Origin: Arthrobacter cavernae | GTDB lineage: Bacteria; Actinomycetota; Actinomycetes; Actinomycetales; Micrococcaceae | NCBI RefSeq assembly: GCF_017368795.1 | Contig: NZ_JAFNLL010000031.1 | Location: forward strand, 1 to 64,000 | Length of the DNA: 64,000 nt | Reading direction: 5' to 3' | Part shown: piece after piece, positions 1 to 8,766 of the stretch | Layout of the letters: each line of letters begins with the position of its first letter | Position numbering within the stretch: position 1 is the first letter of the stretch | Notes under the pieces: generated by a model | Databases searched by the model: none | Told to the model about the DNA's origin: nothing | The model's input: the letters and a program-made list of their open reading frames with translations, nothing else | Made by a program: the position numbers and the translations under genes

Positions 1-142
1 CGTGCCACCGTGGAGTGACACATCACACAGGATAGCCGCTGCCCGGAGTGCGCGCAAAGCACGGCCTGGCCTGCGTGCAGGACCAAGCGGCGTCCCGAGG
101 GCCCCGACACGAGCTTGCGAGTGTTGGGAAGGGACCTCCGCG

Positions 143-970
143 CTAGCCGGCCACCAGGGCCGGCATCAGTTGTGCGGTGGGCGTGCCCGGCGCCGGGGCG
201 TACATGACCAGGTGCAGTTCCGGCGCGTCCGAGGGCACCAGGCGGTGCTGTTCAAAGACCAGTTCGCCCAAGACCGGGTGCAGGAAGACCCGTTGCCTGG
301 AGGCGAACCGCTCCACGCCGCGGTCGGCCCAGAGCTGGGCGAATTCCGGGCTGGCCGTGCCCAGCCGGCTGATCAGGGCGGTGTGGGCGGCCGATCCGAG
401 CCGGGCACCGGCCTCGGCCCGGAACTCGGCCACGAAATGGCGTGAGGTTTCTTCCCAGTCGGGCAGCATCTCGCGCAGGTGCGGATCCGTGAAGATCAGC
501 CAGAGCAGGTTCCTCTCGGCCGGGTCCACGGACGCGATGGGGGAGTAGAGGCCGGCGTAGGCCCGGTTCCAGCCGGTGATTCCCCAGTCCGGGGCCACGG
601 CGAAGGCCGGGAAGTCGAGGGAATCCAGGAGCCGTTGCAGGTGCGCCGGGGCCGCCTCGATCGTGGCCATTTCCGCGGCGGGCACGGGAGCGTATCCGCC
701 TAGTGCGAGCAGATACGACCTCTCGGCGCCTGTCAGGCGAAGCACGCGGGCAACGGCCTCGAGCACCTGACGGGAGGCGTTGATCTCCCGGCCCTGCTCC
801 AGCCAGGTGTACCAGGTGACGCTGACCGCGGCGAAAGAGGCGACCTCCTCGCGGCGCAGTCCCTGGGTGCGGCGGCGCCCGATGGGCGGCAGCCCCAGTT
901 CCGCCCGGACCAGGTTCCCGCGCCGGTCACGCAGGAACTGCCCCAGCTCCCGCCGTCGTTCATCACTCAT
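143..970 (-). CDS. XRE-family regulator with MmyB-like ligand-binding domain
   Basis: A 275-residue DNA-binding protein. Residues about 8-70 form an XRE helix-turn-helix, with the RRTQGLRREEVA and VSVTWYTWLEQGR segments typical of the MmyB-like subgroup. Residues about 105-260 fit the PAS-like MmyB ligand-binding domain (WNRAYAGLYSPI, RNLLWLIFTDP, AEFRAEAGARLGS). These actinobacterial regulators usually control a neighbouring reductase or dehydrogenase, often encoded divergently. Here the divergent neighbour is ilvD, 77 bp away, so the true target may lie to the left of the window. The ligand is unknown. Family assignment is secure; the regulatory target is inference. Confidence 0.9.
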   Translation of the reverse strand: MSDERRRELGQFLRDRRGNLVRAELGLPPIGRRRTQGLRREEVASFAAVSVTWYTWLEQGREINASRQVLEAVARVLRLTGAERSYLLALGGYAPVPAAEMATIEAAPAHLQRLLDSLDFPAFAVAPDWGITGWNRAYAGLYSPIASVDPAERNLLWLIFTDPHLREMLPDWEETSRHFVAEFRAEAGARLGSAAHTALISRLGTASPEFAQLWADRGVERFASRQRVFLHPVLGELVFEQHRLVPSDAPELHLVMYAPAPGTPTAQLMPALVAG

Positions 971-979
971 TCCAAAAAT

Positions 980-998
980 CTAGCACTGCCACTACTAG
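980..998. promoter_or_regulatory. Candidate operator between the XRE regulator and ilvD
   Basis: A 19-bp imperfect palindrome with CTAG at both ends and a TG-N-CA centre lies 10 bp upstream of the regulator start, in the short divergent spacer. Its place fits autoregulation by the XRE/MmyB-like protein. No homologous site was available for comparison, so this is inference from symmetry and position. Confidence 0.4.
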
Positions 999-1047
999 TA
1001 CCAGCACCGACTTCCACCGCTGGCCCTTTCACTGATTGACTGGTTTG

Positions 1048-2919
1048 ATGCCTCCTCTACGTTCACGAACAGTCACCCATGGCCGCAACATGGTCGGCGC
1101 ACGCGCTCTGCTCCGCGCTGCCGGCGTCAATGGCGCCGATTTCGGAAAGCCGATCATCGCCGTCGCCAACAGCTTCACCGAATTCGTCCCCGGACACACC
1201 CACCTCCAGCCGGTGGGACGCATCGTCTCCGACGCCATCATCGAGGCCGGCGGCATCCCGCGCGAGTTCAATACCATCGCCGTCGACGACGGCATCGCGA
1301 TGGGCCACGGGGGCATGCTCTACTCGCTGCCCTCCCGGGATCTGATCGCCGACTCGGTGGAGTACATGGTCAACGCGCACTGCGCCGATGCCCTGATCTG
1401 CATCTCCAATTGCGACAAGATCACCCCCGGCATGATGATGGCGGCCATGCGCCTGAACATCCCCACCGTCTTTGTCAGCGGAGGCCCCATGGAAGGCGGC
1501 ACCGCCGTCCTGGTGGACGGCACCGTGCGCAAGCGCCTGAACCTGATCTCCGCGATCGCCGATGCCGTCAACGACTCCGTCTCCGACGAGGATCTGCTGC
1601 GCATCGAGGAAACGTCCTGCCCCACCTGCGGTTCCTGCTCGGGCATGTTCACGGCCAACTCCATGAACTGCCTCACCGAGGCGCTCGGCCTCTCGCTGCC
1701 GGGCAACGGCACCACCCTGGCCACGCACACGGCCCGCAAGGAGCTGTACCAGGACGCCGGCAAAGCGATCGTGGACATCACCAACGCCTACTACTCCGAC
1801 GACGACGAATCCGTGCTGCCGCGCGCCATCGCAGGCCGCGCCGCGTTCGAGAACGCCATGACCATGGACATCGCCATGGGCGGTTCGTCCAACACCATCC
1901 TGCACCTGCTCGCCGCGGCGCAGGAGGCCGAGCTCGACTTCACCCTTGAAGACATCGACGCGATCTCGCGCCGCACCCCGTGCCTGACCAAGGTGGCCCC
2001 CAACGGCGACTACCTGGTGGAGGACGTCCACCGCGCCGGCGGCATCCCGGCCATCCTGGGTGAACTTGACCGCGGCGGAATGCTCAACCACGATGTGCGC
2101 TCCGTGCACGGGACCGATCTCCGCTCCTGGCTTAACGACTGGGACATCCGCGGCGGCAAGGCCACCGATACCGCCGTCGAACTGTTCCACGCGGCCCCCG
2201 GCTGCGTCCGCTCTGCCACGGCCTTCTCCCAGTCCGAGCGCTGGGACACGCTGGACACCGATGACGAGAACGGCTGTATCCGCTCGATCGAAAACGCCCA
2301 CACCGTGGAGGGCGGCCTGGCCGTGCTCCGGGGCAACATCTCGGTGGATGGCTGCGTGGTGAAGACCGCCGGCGTGGACGAATCGATCTTCAAGTTCTCC
2401 GGCCCGGCCGTGGTCTTCGAATCGCAGGATGCCGCGGTGGAAGCCATCCTGAGCAAGCAGATCGTGGCCGGCGACGTGGTCGTCATCCGCTACGAAGGAC
2501 CCCGCGGCGGCCCCGGCATGCAGGAAATGCTCTACCCGACGTCGTTCCTGAAGGGTCTGGGGCTGGGCGCGAAGTGCGCCCTGATCACCGATGGCCGCTT
2601 CTCCGGCGGTACCTCGGGACTGTCGATCGGCCACATCTCCCCCGAGGCTGCCGCAGGAGGGGCCATCGCGCTCGTCGAGAACGGGGACACGATTTCCATC
2701 GACATTCCCTCCCGCTCCATCACCGTGGAAGTGCCCGACGACGAACTTGACCGCCGCCGTGCGCTGCTGGAAGCGAGCACCGGCTACCAGCCCCGCAACC
2801 GTGAGCGCGCCGTCTCACCCGCGCTGCGCGCCTACGCGGCCTTCGCGCTTTCGGCAGACAAGGGCGCCGTGCGGCACGTGCCGCTGGAACCCCTGCCGGC
2901 AACAGCCACGCTGGTCTAA
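1048..2919 (+). CDS. ilvD: Dihydroxy-acid dehydratase
   Basis: IlvD removes water from 2,3-dihydroxy-isovalerate and 2,3-dihydroxy-3-methylvalerate, the third step of valine and isoleucine synthesis, using an iron-sulfur cluster and Mg2+. The 623-residue product carries the N-terminal [11 protein letters not shown] block, cluster-binding cysteines in SNCDKITPG and [12 protein letters not shown], and the C-terminal [11 protein letters not shown] motif. It resembles the long E. coli-type enzyme. ATG at 1048 places the family's conserved N-terminus right at the start. A TTG four codons upstream is possible but adds non-conserved residues. No clear Shine-Dalgarno precedes either start, so a short or leaderless 5' end is possible. 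No other branched-chain gene is nearby. Confidence 0.97.
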   Translation: MPPLRSRTVTHGRNMVGARALLRAAGVNGADFGKPIIAVANSFTEFVPGHTHLQPVGRIVSDAIIEAGGIPREFNTIAVDDGIAMGHGGMLYSLPSRDLIADSVEYMVNAHCADALICISNCDKITPGMMMAAMRLNIPTVFVSGGPMEGGTAVLVDGTVRKRLNLISAIADAVNDSVSDEDLLRIEETSCPTCGSCSGMFTANSMNCLTEALGLSLPGNGTTLATHTARKELYQDAGKAIVDITNAYYSDDDESVLPRAIAGRAAFENAMTMDIAMGGSSNTILHLLAAAQEAELDFTLEDIDAISRRTPCLTKVAPNGDYLVEDVHRAGGIPAILGELDRGGMLNHDVRSVHGTDLRSWLNDWDIRGGKATDTAVELFHAAPGCVRSATAFSQSERWDTLDTDDENGCIRSIENAHTVEGGLAVLRGNISVDGCVVKTAGVDESIFKFSGPAVVFESQDAAVEAILSKQIVAGDVVVIRYEGPRGGPGMQEMLYPTSFLKGLGLGAKCALITDGRFSGGTSGLSIGHISPEAAAGGAIALVENGDTISIDIPSRSITVEVPDDELDRRRALLEASTGYQPRNRERAVSPALRAYAAFALSADKGAVRHVPLEPLPATATLV

Positions 2920-2935
2920 GCAACACCGAAACGTG

Positions 2936-2970
2936 CCTTGCGGGTCCGCATCAGCAGCGGGCCCGCAAGG
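2936..2970. terminator. Bidirectional hairpin between ilvD and trmB
   Basis: Inverted repeat with 14-nt arms (CCTTGCGGG... and ...CCCGCAAGG, one mismatch) and a 7-nt loop, just after the ilvD stop and downstream of the convergent trmB. A second GC-rich inverted repeat (GGCCGGCC arms) follows at about 2974-2998. No long T run is present, so it may act as an intrinsic or Rho-assisted end for both genes. Confidence 0.6.
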
Positions 2971-3010
2971 GGCGGGCCGGCCGCCAACGGGCCGGCCACC
3001 ATCGTGCTGG

Positions 3011-3925
3011 CTAGATCTTGCGGTACGTGAGGTCGAAGATCATGCGGCCGGCTTCGTGCGCCTTGCCCTCGAAGCTGGTGCGGATGCGGCCGTCGAAGCG
3101 CGGAGCCCAGCCGCCCACATGGTCCACGCCCTCGTTGGGTCCGGTGTGTTCCGTGCTGACGGGGGCGCGGCCTGCCTTGACAGGAGCGCCGCCCACCATG
3201 GACTCGACGCCGGATTCCCACACCTGGGTGAGGGGGCTCTCGGTGCCGCTCCGCTCGCCTTCGTGCATGTTCTCGAACTCGGTGGAACCGGCCAGGACCT
3301 CGCGCACGTGCACGGCGTAGTTGGACCAGTCGGTGGCGATCCGCCAGAAGCCGCCCTTTTCCAGGGCCTTGGCCGCGATGCCGGCAAAGGCGGGCTGGAT
3401 GAGGCGGCGCTTGTGGTGCCGGGCCTTGTGCCAGGGGTCCGGGAAGAAGACCCAGAGCTCGCTCACGGATCCGGCCGGGAGCATGGATTCGAGGACCTCG
3501 GGGGCGTTGGCCTCGACCACGCGCACGTTGGTCAGGCCGCGGCTGTTGATCTTGATGATGGTGTTGGCGAGCCCGGGCGTGTAGACCTCGACGGCCAGGA
3601 AGTCCTTGTCCGGGTTCTGTTCGGCGGCGTGGCAGACGGCGTCGCCCAGGCCGGAGCCGATTTCGACGATCAGGGGAGCCTTGCGGCCAAACACTTCCTC
3701 GGCGTCGAACGTGTAGTCCGGGTGTACGGACGTGTTGGCGACATGCCGCGGTACCTGGATGGCCCAGCGGTCCGCGTGCTCTTCCCAGGCGGCCTGGCGG
3801 CGGCCCTGCAGGCGGGTGCCGCGGCGCACAAAACTGACCGGCCGGCCGCCGTAGGTGCCGAAGGAAGCCTGGCTTCCGGGGGTCACGGGGCGCGGTGTGT
3901 CGGGGGAATCTGGGGTTTCACTCAT
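3011..3925 (-). CDS. trmB: tRNA (guanine-46-N7)-methyltransferase
   Basis: TrmB uses S-adenosylmethionine to make 7-methylguanosine at position 46 in the tRNA variable loop. The 304-residue product has the SAM-binding VEIGSGLGD loop (motif I), the acidic LAVEVY strand, and the family signature WVFFPDPWHKARHHKRR followed by FWRIATDWSNYA. An N-terminal tail of about 50 residues (PVSFVRRGTRLQGRRQ) precedes the methyltransferase fold, as is common in actinobacteria. I chose the ATG that starts MSETPD because GGAAGGG lies just before it; an in-frame start 51 bp upstream has no such support. The gene is monocistronic and convergent with ilvD. Confidence 0.95.
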   Translation of the reverse strand: MSETPDSPDTPRPVTPGSQASFGTYGGRPVSFVRRGTRLQGRRQAAWEEHADRWAIQVPRHVANTSVHPDYTFDAEEVFGRKAPLIVEIGSGLGDAVCHAAEQNPDKDFLAVEVYTPGLANTIIKINSRGLTNVRVVEANAPEVLESMLPAGSVSELWVFFPDPWHKARHHKRRLIQPAFAGIAAKALEKGGFWRIATDWSNYAVHVREVLAGSTEFENMHEGERSGTESPLTQVWESGVESMVGGAPVKAGRAPVSTEHTGPNEGVDHVGGWAPRFDGRIRTSFEGKAHEAGRMIFDLTYRKI

Positions 3926-4101
3926 CCCTTCCAGAATACCTGCGGGCGGTGCGGCCAGAGGTCCCGCAACAAGCAACCATCTTTGAAGCCTGAGGGCAAA
4001 GTGAACACGTGTGCAGCGCTACCAATGGGCCGGAAAGTGGTCAGATGTTGAGGGACGGAGGATGCGGTGCCGGACGTTGCGGGGGTGGTGCGACTGCGAG
4101 A

Positions 4102-5379
4102 ATGGGGAGTGTGACGCTTCCCGAGAAACCCCACGCAGCCGCCTCTGAACTGCTCGTCGACGCCGAGATCGACGACGTCCCCGCCGCCGCGCCCACCCGC
4201 GTCACCACGCGCCGCGGGCTCGTTTTCCTGGGGATCTGCCTGGTCCTGATCGGCCTCAACCTGAGGACCGTGTTCTCGAGCTTTTCGGCGGTCTTGCCGG
4301 AGGTCACCGCCGACGCCGGCCTGCCGGGCTGGGCGGTGGTGGTGCTCACCACCGTGCCGGTCACCCTGCTGGGCGTGTTCGCGCCGCTGGCCCCGGTCCT
4401 GGCCCGCCGCTTCGGCGCCGAACGGGTGCTGCTGGGGGCCATGGCGGTGCTGACGGCCGGGCTGCTACTGCGCCCCGTGGATCTCGCCGGCGGCCACTTG
4501 ACGGCGCTTCTCCTCGGGACGGCCGCCTGCGGTGCAGCGATCGCCCTCTGCAACGTGCTGCTTCCGGGCTTAGTCAAGCGCGACTTCCCGCACCGGCTCG
4601 GCCTCATGGGCGGGCTCTACACGACGGCCATCTGCGCCTCGGCGGCCCTCGGTGCCGGCTTCACCTACCCCGTCTTCACAGCTGCCGGGCACTGGACATC
4701 GGCGCTCTGGTTCTGGGCGCTGCCCGCCGGCGTCGTGCTCTTGCTTTTCCTGCCGCTGGCGCTCCGCCAGCGTCCGGTCCGCCACGGCGTGGCGGCCGGC
4801 GGGACCAATGTGTGGCGCTCGGCCGTGGCCTGGCAGGTGACCATTTTCATGGCCCTGCAGGCCATGATGTCCTTCAGCGTGTTCGCCTGGCTGGCGCCGA
4901 TCCTGCGCGACCGCGGAATCGACGGCGGCACGGCCGGGCTGATCGTGTCCGTCTCGATCGTCCTGCAGATGCTGGGCTCCTTCCTGGCGCCGGGCCTGGC
5001 GGCACGTTTCAAGGACCAGCGCACCATCAACGCCGTGGTGGCGCTCATGACCGGCGGCGGCTTCGCCCTGAGCATCTTCGGACCCACGGAGCTGATCTGG
5101 GTGTGGACGGGGCTGCTGGGGCTGGGCCAGGGGAGCCTGACCGCCGTGGCACTGACCATGATCATGCTGCGCACCCGGGACGCGCACACCGCCGCACACC
5201 TGTCCGGCATGATGCAGGGTGTCGGCTACGGACTGGGGTCCACGGGGACCCTCATGGTGGGCCAGCTGCACCAGGCCACGGGAGGCTTCGCCGCGGCCGG
5301 CGTGCTGTTCCTCGTGGTGGGGTCCCTGGCCGCCGTGTTCGGCTACCGGGCGGGCCGGAACCGGTATGTGGGCGGCTAG
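4102..5379 (+). CDS. MFS transporter, CynX/NimT-like
   Basis: A 425-residue, 12-helix major facilitator. After a ~45-residue acidic N-terminal tail the first helix carries LVLIGLNLRTVFSSFSAVLP, the hallmark of the CynX/NimT group (cyanate and 2-nitroimidazole carriers). The loop LARRFGAERVLLG follows, and helix 7 begins around VAWQVTIFMALQAMMSFS. The real substrate cannot be told from sequence. Upstream starts would add a Cys/Gly-rich extension, so I took the ATG of MGSVTLPEK. The GTG three codons later, with GGGGAG before it, is also possible. The gene stands alone, divergent from trmB, and ends in a long hairpin. Confidence 0.85.
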   Translation: MGSVTLPEKPHAAASELLVDAEIDDVPAAAPTRVTTRRGLVFLGICLVLIGLNLRTVFSSFSAVLPEVTADAGLPGWAVVVLTTVPVTLLGVFAPLAPVLARRFGAERVLLGAMAVLTAGLLLRPVDLAGGHLTALLLGTAACGAAIALCNVLLPGLVKRDFPHRLGLMGGLYTTAICASAALGAGFTYPVFTAAGHWTSALWFWALPAGVVLLLFLPLALRQRPVRHGVAAGGTNVWRSAVAWQVTIFMALQAMMSFSVFAWLAPILRDRGIDGGTAGLIVSVSIVLQMLGSFLAPGLAARFKDQRTINAVVALMTGGGFALSIFGPTELIWVWTGLLGLGQGSLTAVALTMIMLRTRDAHTAAHLSGMMQGVGYGLGSTGTLMVGQLHQATGGFAAAGVLFLVVGSLAAVFGYRAGRNRYVGG

Positions 5380-5395
5380 GCCTTCGCCGATTCGT

Positions 5396-5463
5396 CCCCA
5401 ACTAGGTCGCAGTTGTTGTCGTTTTGGGCCCTCATAACGACAACAAATGCTACCTAGTTGGGG
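5396..5463. repeat. Long hairpin between convergent genes, TCAT-loop type
   Basis: Two 28-nt arms pair with 26 matches around a 12-nt loop (TTGGGCCCTCAT). The arms begin CCCCAACTAGGT and end in GTT/AAC at the loop. The element fills the gap between the CynX-like gene and rbsK, which are convergent, so it may end both transcripts. It has no T run of its own, and the stem is much longer than a normal intrinsic terminator. A second element of the same design lies at 58057-58112. Confidence 0.75.
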
Positions 5464-5468
5464 TTGGC

Positions 5469-6317
5469 TTAGACAGCCGTCACGTAGCCTTCAAGCCGTC
5501 CCAGTTCCGGCTGCGAGGAGGCCTGGCCGACAGCGTCGGCACCCACGGCGTTGGCGGCCGCGAGCGCCTGTTCATCGGAGAGGCCGTTGCGCAGGCCCAG
5601 GACGAACGCGGCGCAGAAGGCATCGCCGGCGCCGATCGTGTTGACCACCTTGGCCGACAGTCCGGCCGCGCGCGCCACCTCCTTGCCGTCGCGGAAGAGG
5701 GCCGATCCGTCCTTGCCGTAGGTCACGGCAACCAGCCGGGCCTCGGACAGTTCCGGGATGAGCTCGTACTCGGTCTCGTTGACGATGAGCAGGTCGCAGC
5801 GCTGCACGAGCTCCGCCGGGAGCGGCTGCGCCGGTGCCGCGTTGAGCGCGAAGTAGCCCGGGTGCCGGCGGGCGGCCTCGACCACGATGTCCAGGCCCAC
5901 CTCAAGCTGGGACAGTACGATCTCGTCCTCTGCAAAGGCGACGCCGTCCAGGGCCACCTCGGCGTTCGCTCCGGGGCACACCACAATCTGGTTCTCGCCC
6001 TCACTGTCCACGACGATCAGCGCCGTGCCTGTGGGCGTCGAGCGGCGCGCGACGTCGGCCACGTCCACCCCCGCGGAGGTGAGGGCATCCAGCATCTCCC
6101 GGCCGGCGTCGTCGTTCCCTACGGCGCCGATCATGCGCGCGGCGCCGTCAAGGCGGGCGGCCGCGGCGGCCTGGTTGGCTCCCTTGCCGCCGGGTTGCCG
6201 GCTCAGGGTGCCGTCGCCGATGGTTTCGCCGGCGGTGGGGAGGCGTCCGGCGGTGGCGATGATGTCCAGGTTGATGCTGCCGAGGACGGTGAGGGGCTTG
6301 GTGGTGGAGGGATTCAT
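5469..6317 (-). CDS. rbsK: Ribokinase
   Basis: RbsK phosphorylates ribose to ribose-5-phosphate with ATP. The 282-residue protein is a PfkB-family kinase. The N-terminal VLGSINLDI strand and the GGKGANQAAAAARLDG motif bind sugar. The C-terminal NTIGAGDAFCAAFVLGL motif holds the catalytic Asp and anion hole. AAGGAA precedes the ATG. It lies 34 bp after the GntR gene on the same strand, likely co-transcribed, and the divergent operon encodes a nucleoside hydrolase. Together they suggest that ribose released from ribonucleosides is the substrate here, although other PfkB sugars cannot be ruled out. Confidence 0.9.
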   Translation of the reverse strand: MNPSTTKPLTVLGSINLDIIATAGRLPTAGETIGDGTLSRQPGGKGANQAAAAARLDGAARMIGAVGNDDAGREMLDALTSAGVDVADVARRSTPTGTALIVVDSEGENQIVVCPGANAEVALDGVAFAEDEIVLSQLEVGLDIVVEAARRHPGYFALNAAPAQPLPAELVQRCDLLIVNETEYELIPELSEARLVAVTYGKDGSALFRDGKEVARAAGLSAKVVNTIGAGDAFCAAFVLGLRNGLSDEQALAAANAVGADAVGQASSQPELGRLEGYVTAV

Positions 6318-6351
6318 GGGGTTCCTTGCTGGGCGGAGCGGGGGGGAGTGG

Positions 6352-7128
6352 TCAGGACTGACGGACGGAGAGGTGCCCGGCCCTGGCGGTGACGAGGCAC
6401 TTGGCCAGATAGAACGGGGCGCCGTCGCGCTGGACGTATTGGGTGAGGACCATGACGGAGTCGGTGCCGCGGAGGTCCAGGAGCTTCGCGCGGCTGGGTC
6501 CCGCTGTGGTCAGGCCGATGTCGCAGCGGCCGGGACCGAGCGTCGGGCCCAGCGCCGCCGTGAGCGCCGTGAGCATGGTCCCGCTTCCGGGCCCGACGGC
6601 GAGGGCCGCGGCCACGTCTTCGCGTCCGCCGGGGGTGCCGGGATGGGTGGAGATGTGTTCCTGCAGGTGGGCGATCTTCTCGCCGTCCCGGGAGATGACG
6701 GTTTCCCAGAGGAGGCATTCCTGGTCCATTTCGGCGCCGATGCCGGGGGCGATGAATTCCGACGCCGGCTGGCGGACTGCCTGGATCCGTTCGAGCGAGA
6801 CGGGGTGGTCCGGGATTGCGAGGAGGTCCTCGAAGGGCTGGATGCGTTCGACGCCGAGTCGGGGGAGGGACTCCGAGACGAAGCGGCCCACGCCGCGCTT
6901 GGCACGGACCAGCCCGTCTTCCTCCAGGAGCATGAGTGCCTCCCGGACCACTGTGCGGCTGACTTCCATGGCCGTGCCGAGTTCGGTTTCGGTGGGCAGC
7001 AGGGATCCGGGGCGCAGGGTGCCCCGCCGGATGGCCTCCGCGATGCGCGAATAGGCGGCCACGCGCAGGGGCAGCCCCGGCTGGTTGCGGAGGGGGCCAG
7101 CCCAGGGGCGGACGTCATTGTCAGTCAT
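6352..7128 (-). CDS. GntR/UTRA-family transcriptional regulator
   Basis: A 258-residue repressor-type protein. Residues about 20-90 form the GntR winged helix (YSRIAEAIRRGTLRPGSLLP, TETELGTAMEVSRTVVREAL, LLEEDGLVRAKRGVGRFV). Residues about 100-245 form a UTRA (HutC-like) effector domain (WETVISRDGEKIAHLQEHI, TQYVQRDGAPFYLAK). Longer upstream starts would run into the divergent transporter promoter; the ATG of MTDNDV is the sensible start. It precedes rbsK in an operon and faces the MFS-nucleoside hydrolase operon, so it probably controls both, with a nucleoside or sugar phosphate as inducer. That effector is inference. Confidence 0.9.
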   Translation of the reverse strand: MTDNDVRPWAGPLRNQPGLPLRVAAYSRIAEAIRRGTLRPGSLLPTETELGTAMEVSRTVVREALMLLEEDGLVRAKRGVGRFVSESLPRLGVERIQPFEDLLAIPDHPVSLERIQAVRQPASEFIAPGIGAEMDQECLLWETVISRDGEKIAHLQEHISTHPGTPGGREDVAAALAVGPGSGTMLTALTAALGPTLGPGRCDIGLTTAGPSRAKLLDLRGTDSVMVLTQYVQRDGAPFYLAKCLVTARAGHLSVRQS

Positions 7129-7164
7129 GAGGCCTCGTTTCGTCTCGGTAGGGACAGTGTAGTC

Positions 7165-7215
7165 ATAATCACAACTTGATGTTGTACTTGCTCGTAATAC
7201 GTGCTTGTATAACAA
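7165..7215. promoter_or_regulatory. Divergent promoter and operator region of the nucleoside module
   Basis: The 136-bp spacer between the GntR gene and the MFS gene is unusually AT-rich here. It holds an imperfect inverted repeat, GTTGTAC at 7181 and GTATAAC at 7207, and three CTTG repeats. TATAAC at 7208 could serve as a -10 box for the MFS gene. The region is a plausible GntR binding site by position; the exact half-sites are uncertain. Confidence 0.35.
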
Positions 7216-7264
7216 CTCATAGCCAGCCAGGGACGCCCGCCCCTGCCAAACAAGGGAGTTTGCT

Positions 7265-8731
7265 GTGATCACCCCAACTACGCCCGCGCCGGACGCGGCC
7301 AGCGCCACCGAGACGGACGCCGTTCTTCACGGCGCCGCCCAGCACAACACCGGCCAGCACGGCGCCAAGGCCACCACGCTCATCATCACGCTCCTGCTCG
7401 GTGTGCTGTCCTTCCAGCTCAACGCGAGCATGGTCACCCCCGCACTGCCGCAGATCGGCGCACACTTCGGCGCAGACGCCGGGGCCGTGGCACAGGTCCA
7501 GTCCATGTTCTTCCTGGCCGGCGCCATCTCCGGCCCCATCATGGGCCGCTGGAGCGACTTCATCGGCCGCCGCCGGGCACTCCTGCTCGTGCTCACCGTG
7601 ATGGCTGTCGGAACGGTCCTCTGCCTCGTCGCCCCGAGCATGCCGGTCCTGATCGTGGGCCGCTTCCTGCAGGGTGTCTCCAGCGCCATCTTCGCGCTCG
7701 CCTACATCGTGCTGCGCGAGAACCTCGACGCCAAGGTGTTCGGCACCTCGGTGGGCATCATCGCCGCGGTCAATGGCGGTGTCGCCGGCTTTGACGGCTA
7801 CGTCGGTGGCCTCATGACCGAGGCCTTCGGCTTCCAGTCGATCTTCCTGGTGGTCTTGGCACTCGCTGCCATCGCCGCCGTGTGCATCATCCGCGTGGTC
7901 CCGGCCGGCGGCGCCGTTGCGACGGCCGCAGCAACCGGCGGCCGCATGGACTGGTGGGGTGCCGCCTTCCTTTCGGTCTTCCTGGTCTGCCTGAGCTACT
8001 TTGTCAGCACAGGTTCCTCCGCCGGCTGGGTTTCCGTGGAGGCCCTCCTGCTGCTCGCCGCAACCATCGCGTCCTTCATCGCGTTCGTCGCCGCCGAAAA
8101 GCGCCGCAGTTCCCCGCTCATCGCCGTCCACCACCTGCGTTCCCGCAACGTCTGGACCGTCATCGCCACCACCGTGCTGACGCTTGCCGGCATCTTCGCC
8201 ATCATGAACTTCACCGTGGTGCTCCTGAGCCAGGACGGCCCCAGCGGCTTCGGCCTCAGCGCGTCCCTCTCGGCCCTGCTGTTCCTGACCCCGGCCGCGC
8301 TCATCGGTGTGTTCGCCGCACCCCTCGCCGGCTGGCTTACGAGCCGCACCGGCTGGATCAAGACCCTGCGCATCGGCACGGCCCTCAGCCTCGTGTGCGC
8401 CATCGCCGCCGCCCTCTTCGCCGACAACCAGTGGGCCGTGCTGGCCGCCGTCGCCGCCCTCGGAATCTTCTACAATGGCTTCTTCCTCACCTCCATCAAC
8501 GGGCTCTCCGTGCTGCTTTCGCCCAAGGAAGCCCCGGGCTCGCTGCCTGGAATCAACGGCGCCTCCTTCGGCACGGGGGCGAGCCTCGGCGTCGTGCTCG
8601 TGGCCCCCTTCGTGGGTCTTGGCACCCCGGGCGGCTACGCCGCCGCGCTCTGGATTTCGGTGGGCATCACCGCAGCCGCGTTCCTCGTCAGCCTGCTGGT
8701 CCCCGCGCCCGACGGCGAGCACGCAGCATAA
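7265..8731 (+). CDS. MFS transporter, probable nucleoside carrier (DHA2-like)
   Basis: A 488-residue major facilitator with a hydrophilic 35-residue N-terminus followed by about 14 hydrophobic segments. The DHA2-type motifs are visible: LNASMVTPALPQIGAHFGA in helix 1, GRWSDFIGRRRALLL (motif A) between helices 2 and 3, and GRFLQGVSSAIF in helix 4. The GTG start has AAGGGAG before it. The nucleoside hydrolase gene follows after 35 bp, so one transcript probably carries both. From this context I infer uptake of ribonucleosides rather than drug efflux, although DHA2 proteins are mostly annotated as exporters. Confidence 0.82.
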   Translation: MITPTTPAPDAASATETDAVLHGAAQHNTGQHGAKATTLIITLLLGVLSFQLNASMVTPALPQIGAHFGADAGAVAQVQSMFFLAGAISGPIMGRWSDFIGRRRALLLVLTVMAVGTVLCLVAPSMPVLIVGRFLQGVSSAIFALAYIVLRENLDAKVFGTSVGIIAAVNGGVAGFDGYVGGLMTEAFGFQSIFLVVLALAAIAAVCIIRVVPAGGAVATAAATGGRMDWWGAAFLSVFLVCLSYFVSTGSSAGWVSVEALLLLAATIASFIAFVAAEKRRSSPLIAVHHLRSRNVWTVIATTVLTLAGIFAIMNFTVVLLSQDGPSGFGLSASLSALLFLTPAALIGVFAAPLAGWLTSRTGWIKTLRIGTALSLVCAIAAALFADNQWAVLAAVAALGIFYNGFFLTSINGLSVLLSPKEAPGSLPGINGASFGTGASLGVVLVAPFVGLGTPGGYAAALWISVGITAAAFLVSLLVPAPDGEHAA

Positions 8732-8766
8732 TCACGCACGTTCCGTTTCACAGAAGGACACCCCAC

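Noticed and set aside
2..142. Plus-strand frame at the left edge
   Set aside because: Arg/Ala/Gly-rich translation without a domain, running antisense into the XRE gene; no supported feature in this stretch.
1063..2634. Long open frame (523 codons) opposite ilvD
   Set aside because: It is a mirror of ilvD codon bias, His/Gly/Asp-rich and without any domain, fully inside a certain gene.
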